This document shows positions 34,944 through 43,354 of a stretch of 64,000 nt of DNA, piece after piece; position 1 is the first letter of the stretch, and the number at the start of each line of letters is the position of its first letter. The translations under genes were made by a program, and so were the position numbers. This DNA is from Bradyrhizobium sp. NP1 (GTDB taxonomy: Bacteria > Pseudomonadota > Alphaproteobacteria > Rhizobiales > Xanthobacteraceae), in the NCBI RefSeq assembly GCF_030378205.1, contig NZ_CP127385.1, positions 1,280,001-1,344,000 of the forward strand, given 5' to 3'. Below the pieces are notes generated by a model that worked only from the letters and a program-made list of their open reading frames with translations, made no database searches and was not told where the DNA came from.

Positions 34944-37900
34944 ATGACAACCGCTGCGGAATGGCTGGCATCGATCGGTTTGAGCGAGTACGCGGAGCGT
35001 TTCGCCGAGAACGCCATCGACCTCTCGGTCCTGAGCGATCTTACCGAGCAGGACCTGAAGGACCTTGGCGTCTTGCTGGGACACCGGCGCAAGATGCTGC
35101 GCGCGATCGCCGAGCTTCGCGGAGACATCCGTCCAGCGGCCCAGATGGCGGGTAAGCCGGCTCCGCGGGAGGGCGCCGAGCGCCGTCAACTCACGGTCAT
35201 GTTCTGCGATCTGGTCGGCTCGTCGGCGCTTTCCGTGCGGCTCGATCCCGAGGACTTGCGCGCGGTCATCAACGCTTACCACGCCTGCATCGCCGACGTC
35301 ATCACCAAGACCGAGGGCGTCATCGCTCGCTACATGGGCGACGGCGTTCTCGCCTATTTCGGCTTTCCGCGGGCCCACGAGGATGACGCCGAGCAGGCGA
35401 TCCGCGCGGGGCTCTCGCTGGTGGAGGTCGTCGCCAACCTGAAGACGGATATCGGCACGGCGCTCCAGGTTCGCGTCGGCATCGCAACCGGGATGGTGGT
35501 GGTCGGCGACGTGACCGGCGATGGCGCTGCCAAGGAGCAGGAGGTGATCGGCGAGACGCCGAACCTGGCCGCGCGCCTGCAGACGCTCGCCATGCCCGGC
35601 ACGGTTCTGATCTGCGAGGCCACGCGCCGGCTGACCGAAGGCCATTTCGAGTACCGCAATGTCGGCCCGGCCATGCTCAAGGGATGGGCGGAACCGTTGC
35701 CGGCCTGGGAGGTGCTGGGGACGAGCGGGGTGGAGAGCCGCTTCAAGGCGCTGCACAAGGCCCGATTGACGCCCCCGATCGGGCGCGACGAGGAGATCGA
35801 CCTGCTGCTGCGCCGCTGGCAGAAGGCGACCCGCGGCGAGGGCAGCGCCGTGGTGTTGACGGGCGAGCCGGGCATCGGAAAGTCGCACATCATGCTCGCG
35901 CTCGAAGAGCGGCTCAAGGAAACCGAGCCCCACGTCACGGTTCGCCTTTTCTGCTCGGCGCACCACACGAACAGTGCGCTCTACCCGTTCATCCGGCAGC
36001 TCGAACGGGTTGCGCGGTTCGAGCGAACCGACCTGCTGGACGTGAAGTTCGCCAAGCTCGAGTCGATGCTGGTGCAATCCGGCGCTGCCGCGGACCAGAT
36101 CGTGCCCCCTCTGGCGAGCCTTTTGTCGCTCCCTACCGGCAGCCGCTACCAATTGCCGGAGCTGAGCCCGCAAAAGCGCAAGGAGCTGACGCTGACGGCG
36201 CTTTTGCAGCAGCTCAATGTGCTTGCTGCGCGACAGCCGGTCTTCATCGCCTTCGAGGACGCTCACTGGGCGGATCCGACGTCGCTCGAGCTGCTCACGA
36301 TGACCCTGGAAAGGGTGCCACAGCTTCGCGCGCTGGTGCTGATCACCGCGCGCCCGGAATTCATGCCGCCCTGGCCGGGCCATGCGCATGTCACGACGGT
36401 CTCGCTCACGCGCCTGAACCGGCGCAACGGCGCAGCGCTGGTGGAGCGCGTGACGGCCGGCAAGACGCTCCCCGCGGAGGTCATGGACCAGATCCTCGCC
36501 CGTACCGACGGTGTGCCGCTTTTCGTCGAGGAACTGACAAAGACGGTGCTCGAAACCGGCTTGTTGCAGGAGCACAACGGTCAGTACATCCTCAACCGGC
36601 CGCTGCCGCCGATGGCGATACCGACGACGCTGCATGCATCGCTGGTGGCGCGGCTGGATCGGCTGGCTCCGGTCAGGGAGGTGGCCCAGATCGGCGCGGT
36701 GGTGGGGCGCGAGTTCTCCTACGAGCTGTTGAGCATCGTCGCCGGACTGCCCGGTGAGAGGCTTCAGGAGGCGCTTGCCCAGCTGGTCCGGTCCGAGCTG
36801 ATATTTTGCCGGGGCGAGATCCCCCGGGCGGTCTACACGTTCAAGCATGTGCTGGTGCGGGACGCTGCCTATTCGGGCCTTCTGAAGAGCCGGCGCGCAG
36901 GGCTGCATGCCATGATTGCGGAGGCCTTCGAGCACCGCTTTCCGGAGATCGTGGAGGCGCAACCCGAAACGGTCGCGCATCATCTTTCCGAGGCGGGGCT
37001 GTTCGAGAGGGCGGCAGGATACTGGCTGCAGGCCGGCAGGAAGGCCACCATGCGCTCGGCCAACCTCGAAGCCATCGCCGACCTCGAGCGTGGCATCGAG
37101 GCCATAGCCCACCTGCCAGCCGGCGCCCGCAAGGACAGGATGGAGCTCGATTTTCAGTTCGCGCTGGGACCCTGCCTGATCGCCACCCAGGGGCCGGCTT
37201 CCAACAAGGCGGTGGCGACCTTCGCGCGTGCGCGCGAGCTGTGCGAGCGCCTCGGAGACCCGCCCGAGCAGCTGCAGATCATGTTCTGGCTGACCACCGC
37301 GAGCGTCGTCCGGGGCGAGTTGCCGGTCGCCCAGGAAACCATCGCAGCCCTGCTTCATCTTGCCGAAACGCGCGGCGACCGGCCGGCGTTGATCAATGCG
37401 ACCCGCGGGCAGGCCATGATCCGCCTGTTCATGGGGCGGCTCATCGATGCCCGCGAAGCCATTGAGCGCGCGGTCGCAGAGTTCGAGGCGAGCTCCGAGG
37501 AAGACCGGCTGGCTGCGCGTGCGGCCGGTCAGGATGCCGGCGTCGCCGACCTTGCGCTGATGTCATGGGTTCTCTGGCTGCTCGGCCATTTCGATGCGGC
37601 AATCGCGCGGATGGATGCCGCCATCCAGCGGGCCGACGCCATCGGTCATCCGCATTCGCAGGCCTATGCCTGCTACTATGCCTCCGTTCTTCACGCGCTG
37701 CGCGGCGAGATACCGCGCGCGCAGGGCTATGCGGAACGCTGCCGCGCCCTGTCGGAGGAGCACGGCTTCCGGCAGTGGCATGGATTGGCGCAGGCGGTCC
37801 GTGGCATATGCGCGACGTTGCTCGACTCGTCGTCCCGCGCCGTCGCGGAGATCCGGACCGCCATGGACGAGTATCGTGGCGCGGGCTACCAGCTCGGGAT

Positions 37901-38297
37901 CACGGCGCTCGACGTACTGCTGTGCCCGGCGCTGCTTCTTTGCGGGGAGTACGAAGCGGCGCTCGCCTTGATCGAGCAGGGGTTTGTTACCACCAGCCGC
38001 AACAGCGAACGGATCTTCGAGGCCGAGCTGTATCGGTTGAAGGCGCGCACGCTGACCCTGCGCGGTTTGCCGGAGGATGCCGGCCAGTTGCTCAACAAGG
38101 CCCTGGTTGTGGCACGAAGCCAGCAGGCCAAGGCTCTCGAGCTTCGGGCGGCAACGGACCTTGCCGCGCTGTGGCTGGACCAGGGCAGGCGCCAGGATGC
38201 GCTGAACCTGCTTGCGCCCATCCACGGCTGGTTCTCCGAGGGCCTCGAGACGCAGGACGTCAGGCAGGCAAAGGCCCTGCTCGACCGGCTGCGCTGA
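34944..38297 (+). CDS. SAM domain - class III adenylate/guanylate cyclase - AAA ATPase - TPR-like protein
   Basis: 1117 residues from ATG 34944; in-frame ATGs at 34896 and 34914 are possible and none has a clear ribosome site. Domains: SAM about 6-59 (W-L-A-S-I-G-L-S-E-Y), class III cyclase about 80-235, ATPase about 275-600, then a long helical TPR-like region to the end. Metal Asps of the cyclase are D89 (M-F-C-D-L-V-G-S) and D133 (Y-M-G-D-G-V-L-A-Y). The ATPase has Walker A G-E-P-G-I-G-K-S (307-314) and Walker B-like V-F-I-A-F-E-D-A-H-W. Such fusions are abundant in Bradyrhizobium and are presumed sensors making cyclic nucleotides. Ligand unknown. Confidence 0.9.
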   Translation: MTTAAEWLASIGLSEYAERFAENAIDLSVLSDLTEQDLKDLGVLLGHRRKMLRAIAELRGDIRPAAQMAGKPAPREGAERRQLTVMFCDLVGSSALSVRLDPEDLRAVINAYHACIADVITKTEGVIARYMGDGVLAYFGFPRAHEDDAEQAIRAGLSLVEVVANLKTDIGTALQVRVGIATGMVVVGDVTGDGAAKEQEVIGETPNLAARLQTLAMPGTVLICEATRRLTEGHFEYRNVGPAMLKGWAEPLPAWEVLGTSGVESRFKALHKARLTPPIGRDEEIDLLLRRWQKATRGEGSAVVLTGEPGIGKSHIMLALEERLKETEPHVTVRLFCSAHHTNSALYPFIRQLERVARFERTDLLDVKFAKLESMLVQSGAAADQIVPPLASLLSLPTGSRYQLPELSPQKRKELTLTALLQQLNVLAARQPVFIAFEDAHWADPTSLELLTMTLERVPQLRALVLITARPEFMPPWPGHAHVTTVSLTRLNRRNGAALVERVTAGKTLPAEVMDQILARTDGVPLFVEELTKTVLETGLLQEHNGQYILNRPLPPMAIPTTLHASLVARLDRLAPVREVAQIGAVVGREFSYELLSIVAGLPGERLQEALAQLVRSELIFCRGEIPRAVYTFKHVLVRDAAYSGLLKSRRAGLHAMIAEAFEHRFPEIVEAQPETVAHHLSEAGLFERAAGYWLQAGRKATMRSANLEAIADLERGIEAIAHLPAGARKDRMELDFQFALGPCLIATQGPASNKAVATFARARELCERLGDPPEQLQIMFWLTTASVVRGELPVAQETIAALLHLAETRGDRPALINATRGQAMIRLFMGRLIDAREAIERAVAEFEASSEEDRLAARAAGQDAGVADLALMSWVLWLLGHFDAAIARMDAAIQRADAIGHPHSQAYACYYASVLHALRGEIPRAQGYAERCRALSEEHGFRQWHGLAQAVRGICATLLDSSSRAVAEIRTAMDEYRGAGYQLGITALDVLLCPALLLCGEYEAALALIEQGFVTTSRNSERIFEAELYRLKARTLTLRGLPEDAGQLLNKALVVARSQQAKALELRAATDLAALWLDQGRRQDALNLLAPIHGWFSEGLETQDVRQAKALLDRLR

Positions 38298-38301
38298 ATG
38301 A

Positions 38302-38564
38302 CTGGTGGTCCGATTCCAACATTCGCATCCCATCCGGGAGGCACGTTTGCGAATGTCAGAATCGCGGCAAATGGGTAGCGAACGTCAAATCCGCTTGCCT
38401 AGTGGTCCGATTCTAACATTCGCTCCCCGCTTTGGGAGGCACTTTTGCGAATGTTAGAATCAAAGGACCACTAGCAAATTATTTGTTCTAGTGGAGCTTT
38501 GGATTTGACGTTCGCATAAAAGATCGCGGCAGATGGGTAGCGAACGTCAAATCCGCTCCACTAG
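38302..38564 (-). repeat. Paired-hairpin CTAG element, copy B (full copy plus deletion derivative)
   Basis: The full copy runs 38399-38564: hairpin CTAGTGGTCC...GGACCACTAG (38399-38474), linker CAAATTATTTGTT, hairpin CTAGTGGAGC...GCTCCACTAG (38488-38564). It is almost identical to copy A. Immediately before it (38302-38402, sharing one CTAG) is a shortened copy in which the right arm of the first hairpin is joined directly to the right half of the second. The terminal CTAG at 38561 supplies the TAG stop of the patatin gene. Begins only 5 nt after the cyclase stop. Confidence 0.85.
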
Positions 38565-40084
38565 AGCTGGCTCAGATCAGGGGCCGGGTTAAGCTCGCCA
38601 TAGAACTCCCTTACCTTCGGATTGCGTGCCGCAAACACCGCATAGGGAAGCGCGCCGTCCGGAAGTTCGCCGTTGTCGTTCGGCTGGACCTGATTGCCCT
38701 TGGCATCGACCCACCAGCTCATCTTTTGCGACAACAGCTCCTGATTGAGTCGGGGCTTGGCCTTGTGAATTGCCTCCCGCAGCAGCTCCCTGTCTATGCC
38801 TTCGTGCGCCAGAATCGCTTCCAGCTTCGCCCGTGCTTTTCGTTCCTTTGCCGGATTTTCGTTGATGAACCGCGCTCTTCCGGTCTCCGCGCGAATCTCT
38901 TCCGCCTTCTTCGGGCCGGCTTTTTCATACGCCGCGATCGCTTCCCGCGCCGCGGCCTTGCCCAAGGCACGCCCGTGGTCGAGGTTGCTGTGATTCCATT
39001 TGAAATTGATCTGCGCCGGCACATGAATCTCGACGACGGTGCCTGTCCATTTGCGAGGCTCGTCGCACTTCACGTGGTATTTGAACAGCTTGACGTCGTC
39101 TTCGCCGACGCTCGCTGCGAACAGCTGGCAGAGATTTGCCAGCGAGTCGTGCAGGTTCTTGGGCTTGCGGATCTGCTTGGTATCCACGATCCGGCTGATC
39201 CAGATCTCGTCGAGATCGGCATGTTCCTCAAGCAGGCTCTGGAAGTTGACGGTATCAACCAGCGCGCCTTCGCAATATGTCTTGCCGTTCATCTCCACGG
39301 TTTCCTCGATGAACGGCAGGGCCGAACAGGCGCACAGGGTGGATGCGTTGATGCCGCCGACATAGTCCTCGTCCTTCATCGAGCGGTTGCAGAACAGGGC
39401 GAGCTTCTGCTCGTCCAGATTCCAGGCGTTGTGAAAGATGGTCGGCCTCTTCTTGTCCTTGAGCGCCTCGAAATCGATGCTCTTCATGAACTGGCTGTCC
39501 GGATAGTTGATCCTGGAAAGGCCGGTGAGATGGGAGAGATACATCATCGAGGTCAGATAGCGGACGACGGGATTGGGCGCCATCACCTGGTTCAGGATCC
39601 ATTTGTTGATGTCTCCCTCGTCCAGTTTCTGGAATTTCTTCTTGTCCTCCTTGTCGGGAAGCTGATCGAACAGAATCGAAAGCGAGTCCTGGAAACTGTC
39701 GAAGATCTTGTAGGGGTCCCATATGAAATCGTTGTAGTTGTTGGGGTCCCTGACGAACCTGCTCATTGCCTTCCGCACACTGCCCCAATCCGGTCCGAAC
39801 ACGGTATTGATCGGGAAGCGTTCGTAGCTCTCATCGTCGCGGAATACGCCATTCCGGAAGAACTGCGCGGTCTGTTCGGCTCTTTCCCTTGCGGTCTTGA
39901 ATTTTTCCGGATCGATCTGATTGTGAACGATGCCGACCCAGGCGCCGATGCAGGACAAGGCCCAAACGTCAAACTCTATCTCGGGATGTTCGGCAAGAGC
40001 CTCGAGGACCCCGATGTGCAGACCGGCTGCCGGTCCGCCACCACCAAGCGTGATTGCTCTCTTCAGCTTTCCGTTGGCTGGCAT
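38561..40084 (-). CDS. Patatin-like phospholipase family protein with altered catalytic motifs
   Basis: 507 residues from ATG 40084, AGGAG upstream; the longer frame is rejected. The N-terminal oxyanion loop is intact (G-G-G-G-P-A-A-G, residues 14-21). The usual G-x-S-x-G is here A-L-S-C-I-G, with Ser44 as candidate nucleophile. The usual D-G-G/A of the catalytic Asp is C-E-G-A, with Glu272. Activity as a lipid acyl-hydrolase is therefore uncertain. The C-terminal 130 residues are charged and helical. The TAG stop codon is part of the neighbouring paired-hairpin element. No partner genes. Confidence 0.8.
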   Translation of the reverse strand: MPANGKLKRAITLGGGGPAAGLHIGVLEALAEHPEIEFDVWALSCIGAWVGIVHNQIDPEKFKTARERAEQTAQFFRNGVFRDDESYERFPINTVFGPDWGSVRKAMSRFVRDPNNYNDFIWDPYKIFDSFQDSLSILFDQLPDKEDKKKFQKLDEGDINKWILNQVMAPNPVVRYLTSMMYLSHLTGLSRINYPDSQFMKSIDFEALKDKKRPTIFHNAWNLDEQKLALFCNRSMKDEDYVGGINASTLCACSALPFIEETVEMNGKTYCEGALVDTVNFQSLLEEHADLDEIWISRIVDTKQIRKPKNLHDSLANLCQLFAASVGEDDVKLFKYHVKCDEPRKWTGTVVEIHVPAQINFKWNHSNLDHGRALGKAAAREAIAAYEKAGPKKAEEIRAETGRARFINENPAKERKARAKLEAILAHEGIDRELLREAIHKAKPRLNQELLSQKMSWWVDAKGNQVQPNDNGELPDGALPYAVFAARNPKVREFYGELNPAPDLSQL

Positions 40085-40153
40085 TTTGATGCTCCTCAAA
40101 ACAATATCGAATACACGCTCCAAGTTTGGATTTCTGAAACGGCGGCAGACCGG

Positions 40154-40314
40154 CGTGGTGGTTCGGACGTTCTCTTCGGTTGTGACGCAAGTTCGCCAAG
40201 CGAACTTCCGAACCAAAACCACACGGGAATCACAAATTTGCTGGGCGTCCTTTCGGACCAGAAGGTCGCAAAACCCGCCGCGTAATGATGCGAACTTCGT
40301 GTCCCGAACACTAG
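40154..40314 (+). repeat. Paired-hairpin CTAG element, copy F (diverged)
   Basis: First hairpin about 40154-40225, GGTTCGGACGTTC pairing with GAACTTCCGAACC at one mismatch. Then the linker AATCACAAATTTG (40228-40240), which matches copies A-E. The second hairpin is 40241-40314, left arm GGACCAGAAGGTCGCA against TGCGAACTTCGTGTCC (13 of 16 pairs), ending CACTAG. It is recognisable mainly by layout, linker and the TCGCA...TGCGA inner pairs. Lies 70 nt upstream of the patatin start, on the opposite sense. Confidence 0.7.
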
Positions 40315-40720
40315 TTTCTTTCGCAACAATTGGGAAGCGACCCATGAGCGCACAGGTTGTGTGCCAAATTGAATATGGCAGCGGGGCTGACGCAAGTGCC
40401 CGGCCTGGTCGGCATATCACGAGCAAGGCGCTTCGTGTTTCAGCACGGATGCCCGTTCGAAGCTGCGACAGATGCAGACGTCGGATCGCTTGCCAGGACC
40501 GACGCCGGAATCGCGCGCTGATGCCGCGCTGTTTCCTCGCGTGCTGCTTGCTTGCCGCATGCGAGGACGTGGTGCGGCCAGCACGCAGGCATTCATTGCG
40601 TCCTCTCGCGATGTCCGGGGGCTCCTTGACAATCCGCGAAGGAATGCGCAAGCCCGCCCGCAATCGGCCGTAAGGCAGGGCCTTTACCTGCTGCTGCGCG
40701 CCCGCCTATGATCGCGTGAA
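40315..40720. other. About 400-bp gap, no supported gene
   Basis: Between the hairpin element and the LysR gene. Short frames exist on both strands, but none has plausible composition or a ribosome binding site. It probably contains the patatin and LysR promoter regions. I see no clear terminator. Confidence 0.4.
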
Positions 40721-41608
40721 ATGGACTGGGACAATATCCGCTTCTTCCTGAGCGTCGCTCGTGCCGAACAGTTTTCCGCGGCTGCCGCACGGATGGGGGT
40801 CGACACGGCGACCGTCGGCCGCCGGATCACGGCGCTCGAGAAGTCGCTGAACGCGCGGCTGTTCGACCGGCAGCGGACCGGTTGCGTGCTGACGCCGGCG
40901 GGCGAGCGCTTCCTGCAGACGGCGGAAGAGCTCGAATCGCAGATCCTGCAGGTGCATGGCGATCTCTCCCGCTCCGGCGTCGAGGTCGGCGGCGCGGTGC
41001 GGATCGCCGCGCCCGACGGCTTCGGCACGCTGTTTCTTTGCCCGCGGCTCGGTGCGCTGAAGGCCCGCCATCCCGGATTGACGATCCAGCTCGTGCCGAT
41101 CACGCGCAGCTTCTCGCTGTCCCGGCGCGAGGCCGACCTTGCCGTCACCATCGAGCGGCCGGCGGAGGGGCGGCTGGTGGCGCGCAAGCTCGTCGATTAT
41201 TCGCTGCATTTCTATGCCTCGCGGCACTATCTCGAGCGGCATGGAGTGCCGGCCACGACCGACGAGCTGTCGCGGCATTGCCTGATCACCTATGTGCCCG
41301 ATCTGATCTTCGCCGATCAGCTCACCTTCATGCCCGAGCTCTACGGGCCGTCCTTCAGCCGGCTGGAATGCTCGACCGCGGTCGGCCAGCTCGAGGCGGT
41401 CCGCAGCGGCGCCGGGATCGGCATCCTGCACGACTACGCCGCCCACCGCGATCCGCAGTTGCAGCTCGTGCTGCCGGACGTTCGATTTGACAGGACCTAC
41501 TGGATCGTCACGCATGCCGATCTGAAGGATGTCGCCCGTGTCCGCGCGGCGATCGATCACATCCTGCAGGAGGTGCGGGCCAGCAAGGATGTGTTCAGGC
41601 GGGAATAG
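40721..41608 (+). CDS. LysR-family transcriptional regulator
   Basis: 295 residues. The HTH at 2-60 reads W-D-N-I-R-F-F-L-S-V-A-R-A-E-Q-F-S-A-A-A-A-R-M-G (opening typical of the single-target LysR subgroup), with T-A-T-V-G-R-R-I-T-A-L-E as recognition helix. The effector domain covers about 90-290. The target is unknown, because neither adjacent gene is divergent from it. The two genes that follow are separate regulators, so the area is regulator-dense. Confidence 0.87.
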   Translation: MDWDNIRFFLSVARAEQFSAAAARMGVDTATVGRRITALEKSLNARLFDRQRTGCVLTPAGERFLQTAEELESQILQVHGDLSRSGVEVGGAVRIAAPDGFGTLFLCPRLGALKARHPGLTIQLVPITRSFSLSRREADLAVTIERPAEGRLVARKLVDYSLHFYASRHYLERHGVPATTDELSRHCLITYVPDLIFADQLTFMPELYGPSFSRLECSTAVGQLEAVRSGAGIGILHDYAAHRDPQLQLVLPDVRFDRTYWIVTHADLKDVARVRAAIDHILQEVRASKDVFRRE

Positions 41609-41740
41609 GCCGCGCGCGAGCGCAGCGCCGGCCGGTCTGATGAGCCGTCATGCGCGCCGCGAGCAGGTTCGGCGTCGGGCGGGCGGCGCTATCCACCCGG
41701 GGGGATCGCTGGTATCCTGCCGGCGGGATAGGAGGACAGC

Positions 41741-42007
41741 TTGCCGCACGAGAACCACCCCGCCATCATCAGGCGTTTGAAGCGCGCCGACGGCCACCTT
41801 CAGACCATCATCGAGATGCTCGAACAGGGCCGCCCCTGCGTGCAGATCGCCCAGCAGCTCCAGGCGGTCGAAAGCGCCATCGACAATGCGAAGAAGGCCC
41901 TGATCCACGACCACATTGCGCAATGCATCGAGCCGCCATTGAAGGCGGCGGGCAGCGCCGGCCGGGCTCCGCTGAAGGAATTCAAGCTGATCGCGAAATA
42001 TCTCTGA
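41741..42007 (+). CDS. CsoR/RcnR (DUF156) family metal-sensing repressor
   Basis: 88 residues, TTG start at 41741 behind AGGAGGACAGC. All-helical metal sensor with C33, H58 and C62. Their 25- and 29-residue spacing equals the Cys-His-Cys Cu(I) site of CsoR, so a copper-type ligand set is predicted rather than the FrmR/RcnR set. The opening M-P-H-E-N-H-P is His-bearing, as in RcnR, which leaves nickel/cobalt as an alternative. No efflux pump or metallochaperone gene is adjacent, which is unusual. Confidence 0.85.
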   Translation: MPHENHPAIIRRLKRADGHLQTIIEMLEQGRPCVQIAQQLQAVESAIDNAKKALIHDHIAQCIEPPLKAAGSAGRAPLKEFKLIAKYL

Positions 42008-42112
42008 GCGCCGCTCGCCCGCGCGGATGGGCGGCGCTGTTCGTCGATCCCGGCCAGGCCTGTCGCCACTTTTGCGCGTGACAGGGGCATCATTATCGGC
42101 TAAATACTTCGC

Positions 42113-42562
42113 ATGCGAACTAACTCGAGGCCGGCGGCCGACCACCGGCTGATCTTCCTGCTCAACGTGGCGCAGCGCCGGCTGCAGCGCTTTCTTGCCA
42201 CGCGGGCGCCCTCGAGCGTGACGGCGGCGCAGGCGGGCCTGTTGTTCGTGCTGGGTCGAAACGACGGTGCGCTGATGGGCGAAGCTGGCGCTGCGCTCGA
42301 TCTCGGCATGCCCGGGATCAGCGGGCTTGCTGAGCGCATGGTGGAGGCGGAGCTGATCGAAAGGCGCGCCGATCCCGCCGACGGACGCGCCGCGCGGCTC
42401 TGGCTCACACCGTCGGGACGCCGCGCGCTGGCACGCGCCAAGGTCAACGCAGCCGAATTGAACGCAAGGCTGGCCGAGGGTTTCAGCGACGCCGAGATCG
42501 CGATCGTCGCGCGCTGGCTGACCAGTTTCCAGGAGAAATTCCCGAAAGGAGAAGACGCATGA
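42113..42562 (+). CDS. MarR-family transcriptional regulator
   Basis: 149 residues. Winged helix with S-S-V-T-A-A-Q-A-G-L-L-F-V-L then M-P-G-I-S-G-L-A-E-R-M and wing R-R-A-D-P-A-D-G-R-A-A-R-L-W-L-T. It overlaps the enoyl-CoA hydratase gene by 4 nt (ATGA), so the pair is translationally coupled. MarR proteins linked to CoA-enzymes often respond to acyl- or aroyl-CoA thioesters; this is inference. Confidence 0.88.
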   Translation: MRTNSRPAADHRLIFLLNVAQRRLQRFLATRAPSSVTAAQAGLLFVLGRNDGALMGEAGAALDLGMPGISGLAERMVEAELIERRADPADGRAARLWLTPSGRRALARAKVNAAELNARLAEGFSDAEIAIVARWLTSFQEKFPKGEDA

Positions 42563-43332
42563 CCGAGCACGTCAAGATCGAACGCAAGGACAATATCCTT
42601 ACCCTCATGCTGGCGCGGCCCGACAAGAAGAACGCGTTGACCAACGCCATGTACGGCGCGCTGGCCGACGCAATGGTCGCCGCCGAGACTGATCCCGCCG
42701 CCCGCGTCATCGTGATCCGCGGCGAGGGCGACATGTTCACCTCCGGCAACGACGTCGGCGATTTCGCTGCGATCGCGACCGGCGCCTTCAAGGGCGAGCG
42801 CCATGTCGCGCGGTTCCTCGATGCGCTGGCGCGCGCCAGCCGGCCGCTGGTCGCGGCGGTGCAGGGGCGCGCGGTCGGCGTCGGCACCACGATGCTGCTG
42901 CATAGCGACATTGTGCTGCTGGCGGACGATGCGCTGCTGTCGACGCCGTTCATCAACCTGGCGCTGGTGCCGGAAGCCGCCTCGACGATCCTGATGCCGA
43001 TGCGGCTCGGCTATGCGCGAGCCTATGAGATGTTTGCCTTCGGAGAGCCGCTCGACGCGAAAACGGCGCACGGTCTCGGGCTCGCCAATCGCGTGGTGCC
43101 GCGGGACAGGCTGCATGCGGAAGCGGCCGCGGTCGCCGCGCGCCTTGCGAAACAGCCCGCAGGCTCGCTCTCCGCCATGAAGCGGCTGATGCGTGATCCG
43201 GCGGTGCTGACGGCGCAGATCGCGGCCGAAAGCGCCTGCTTTGCGGAGCGGTTGAAGACGGCCGAAGCGCGCGAGGCGTTCACCGCCTTTGCCGAGAAGC
43301 GGCCACCGGATTTCGCCAAGCTCGCCGGCTGA
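42559..43332 (+). CDS. Enoyl-CoA hydratase/isomerase (crotonase) family protein
   Basis: 257 residues. Crotonase fold with oxyanion-hole motifs M-F-T-S-G-N-D-V-G-D-F and A-V-Q-G-R-A-V-G-V-G-T-T. The acid residue often found after the second motif (E in hydratases) is not evident: the region reads L-L-H-S-D-I-V-L-L-A-D-D-A, as in several ECI/ECH2-type isomerases. It acts on an acyl-CoA, perhaps as a delta-3,2 enoyl-CoA isomerase. Coupled to the MarR gene. Confidence 0.87.
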   Translation: MTEHVKIERKDNILTLMLARPDKKNALTNAMYGALADAMVAAETDPAARVIVIRGEGDMFTSGNDVGDFAAIATGAFKGERHVARFLDALARASRPLVAAVQGRAVGVGTTMLLHSDIVLLADDALLSTPFINLALVPEAASTILMPMRLGYARAYEMFAFGEPLDAKTAHGLGLANRVVPRDRLHAEAAAVAARLAKQPAGSLSAMKRLMRDPAVLTAQIAAESACFAERLKTAEAREAFTAFAEKRPPDFAKLAG

Positions 43333-43354
43333 GACCGCACGCGAAAGGGACCGC

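Noticed and set aside
34107..37358. Very long minus-strand open frame (over 1000 codons) opposite the MFS and cyclase genes
   Set aside because: It is the antisense shadow of two well-recognised plus-strand genes in high-GC DNA. Its protein is rich in Arg, Gln and His with no domain.
40472..40711. 79-codon plus-strand frame upstream of the LysR gene
   Set aside because: No ribosome binding site, Arg/Ala-rich random-looking sequence, and no family resemblance.
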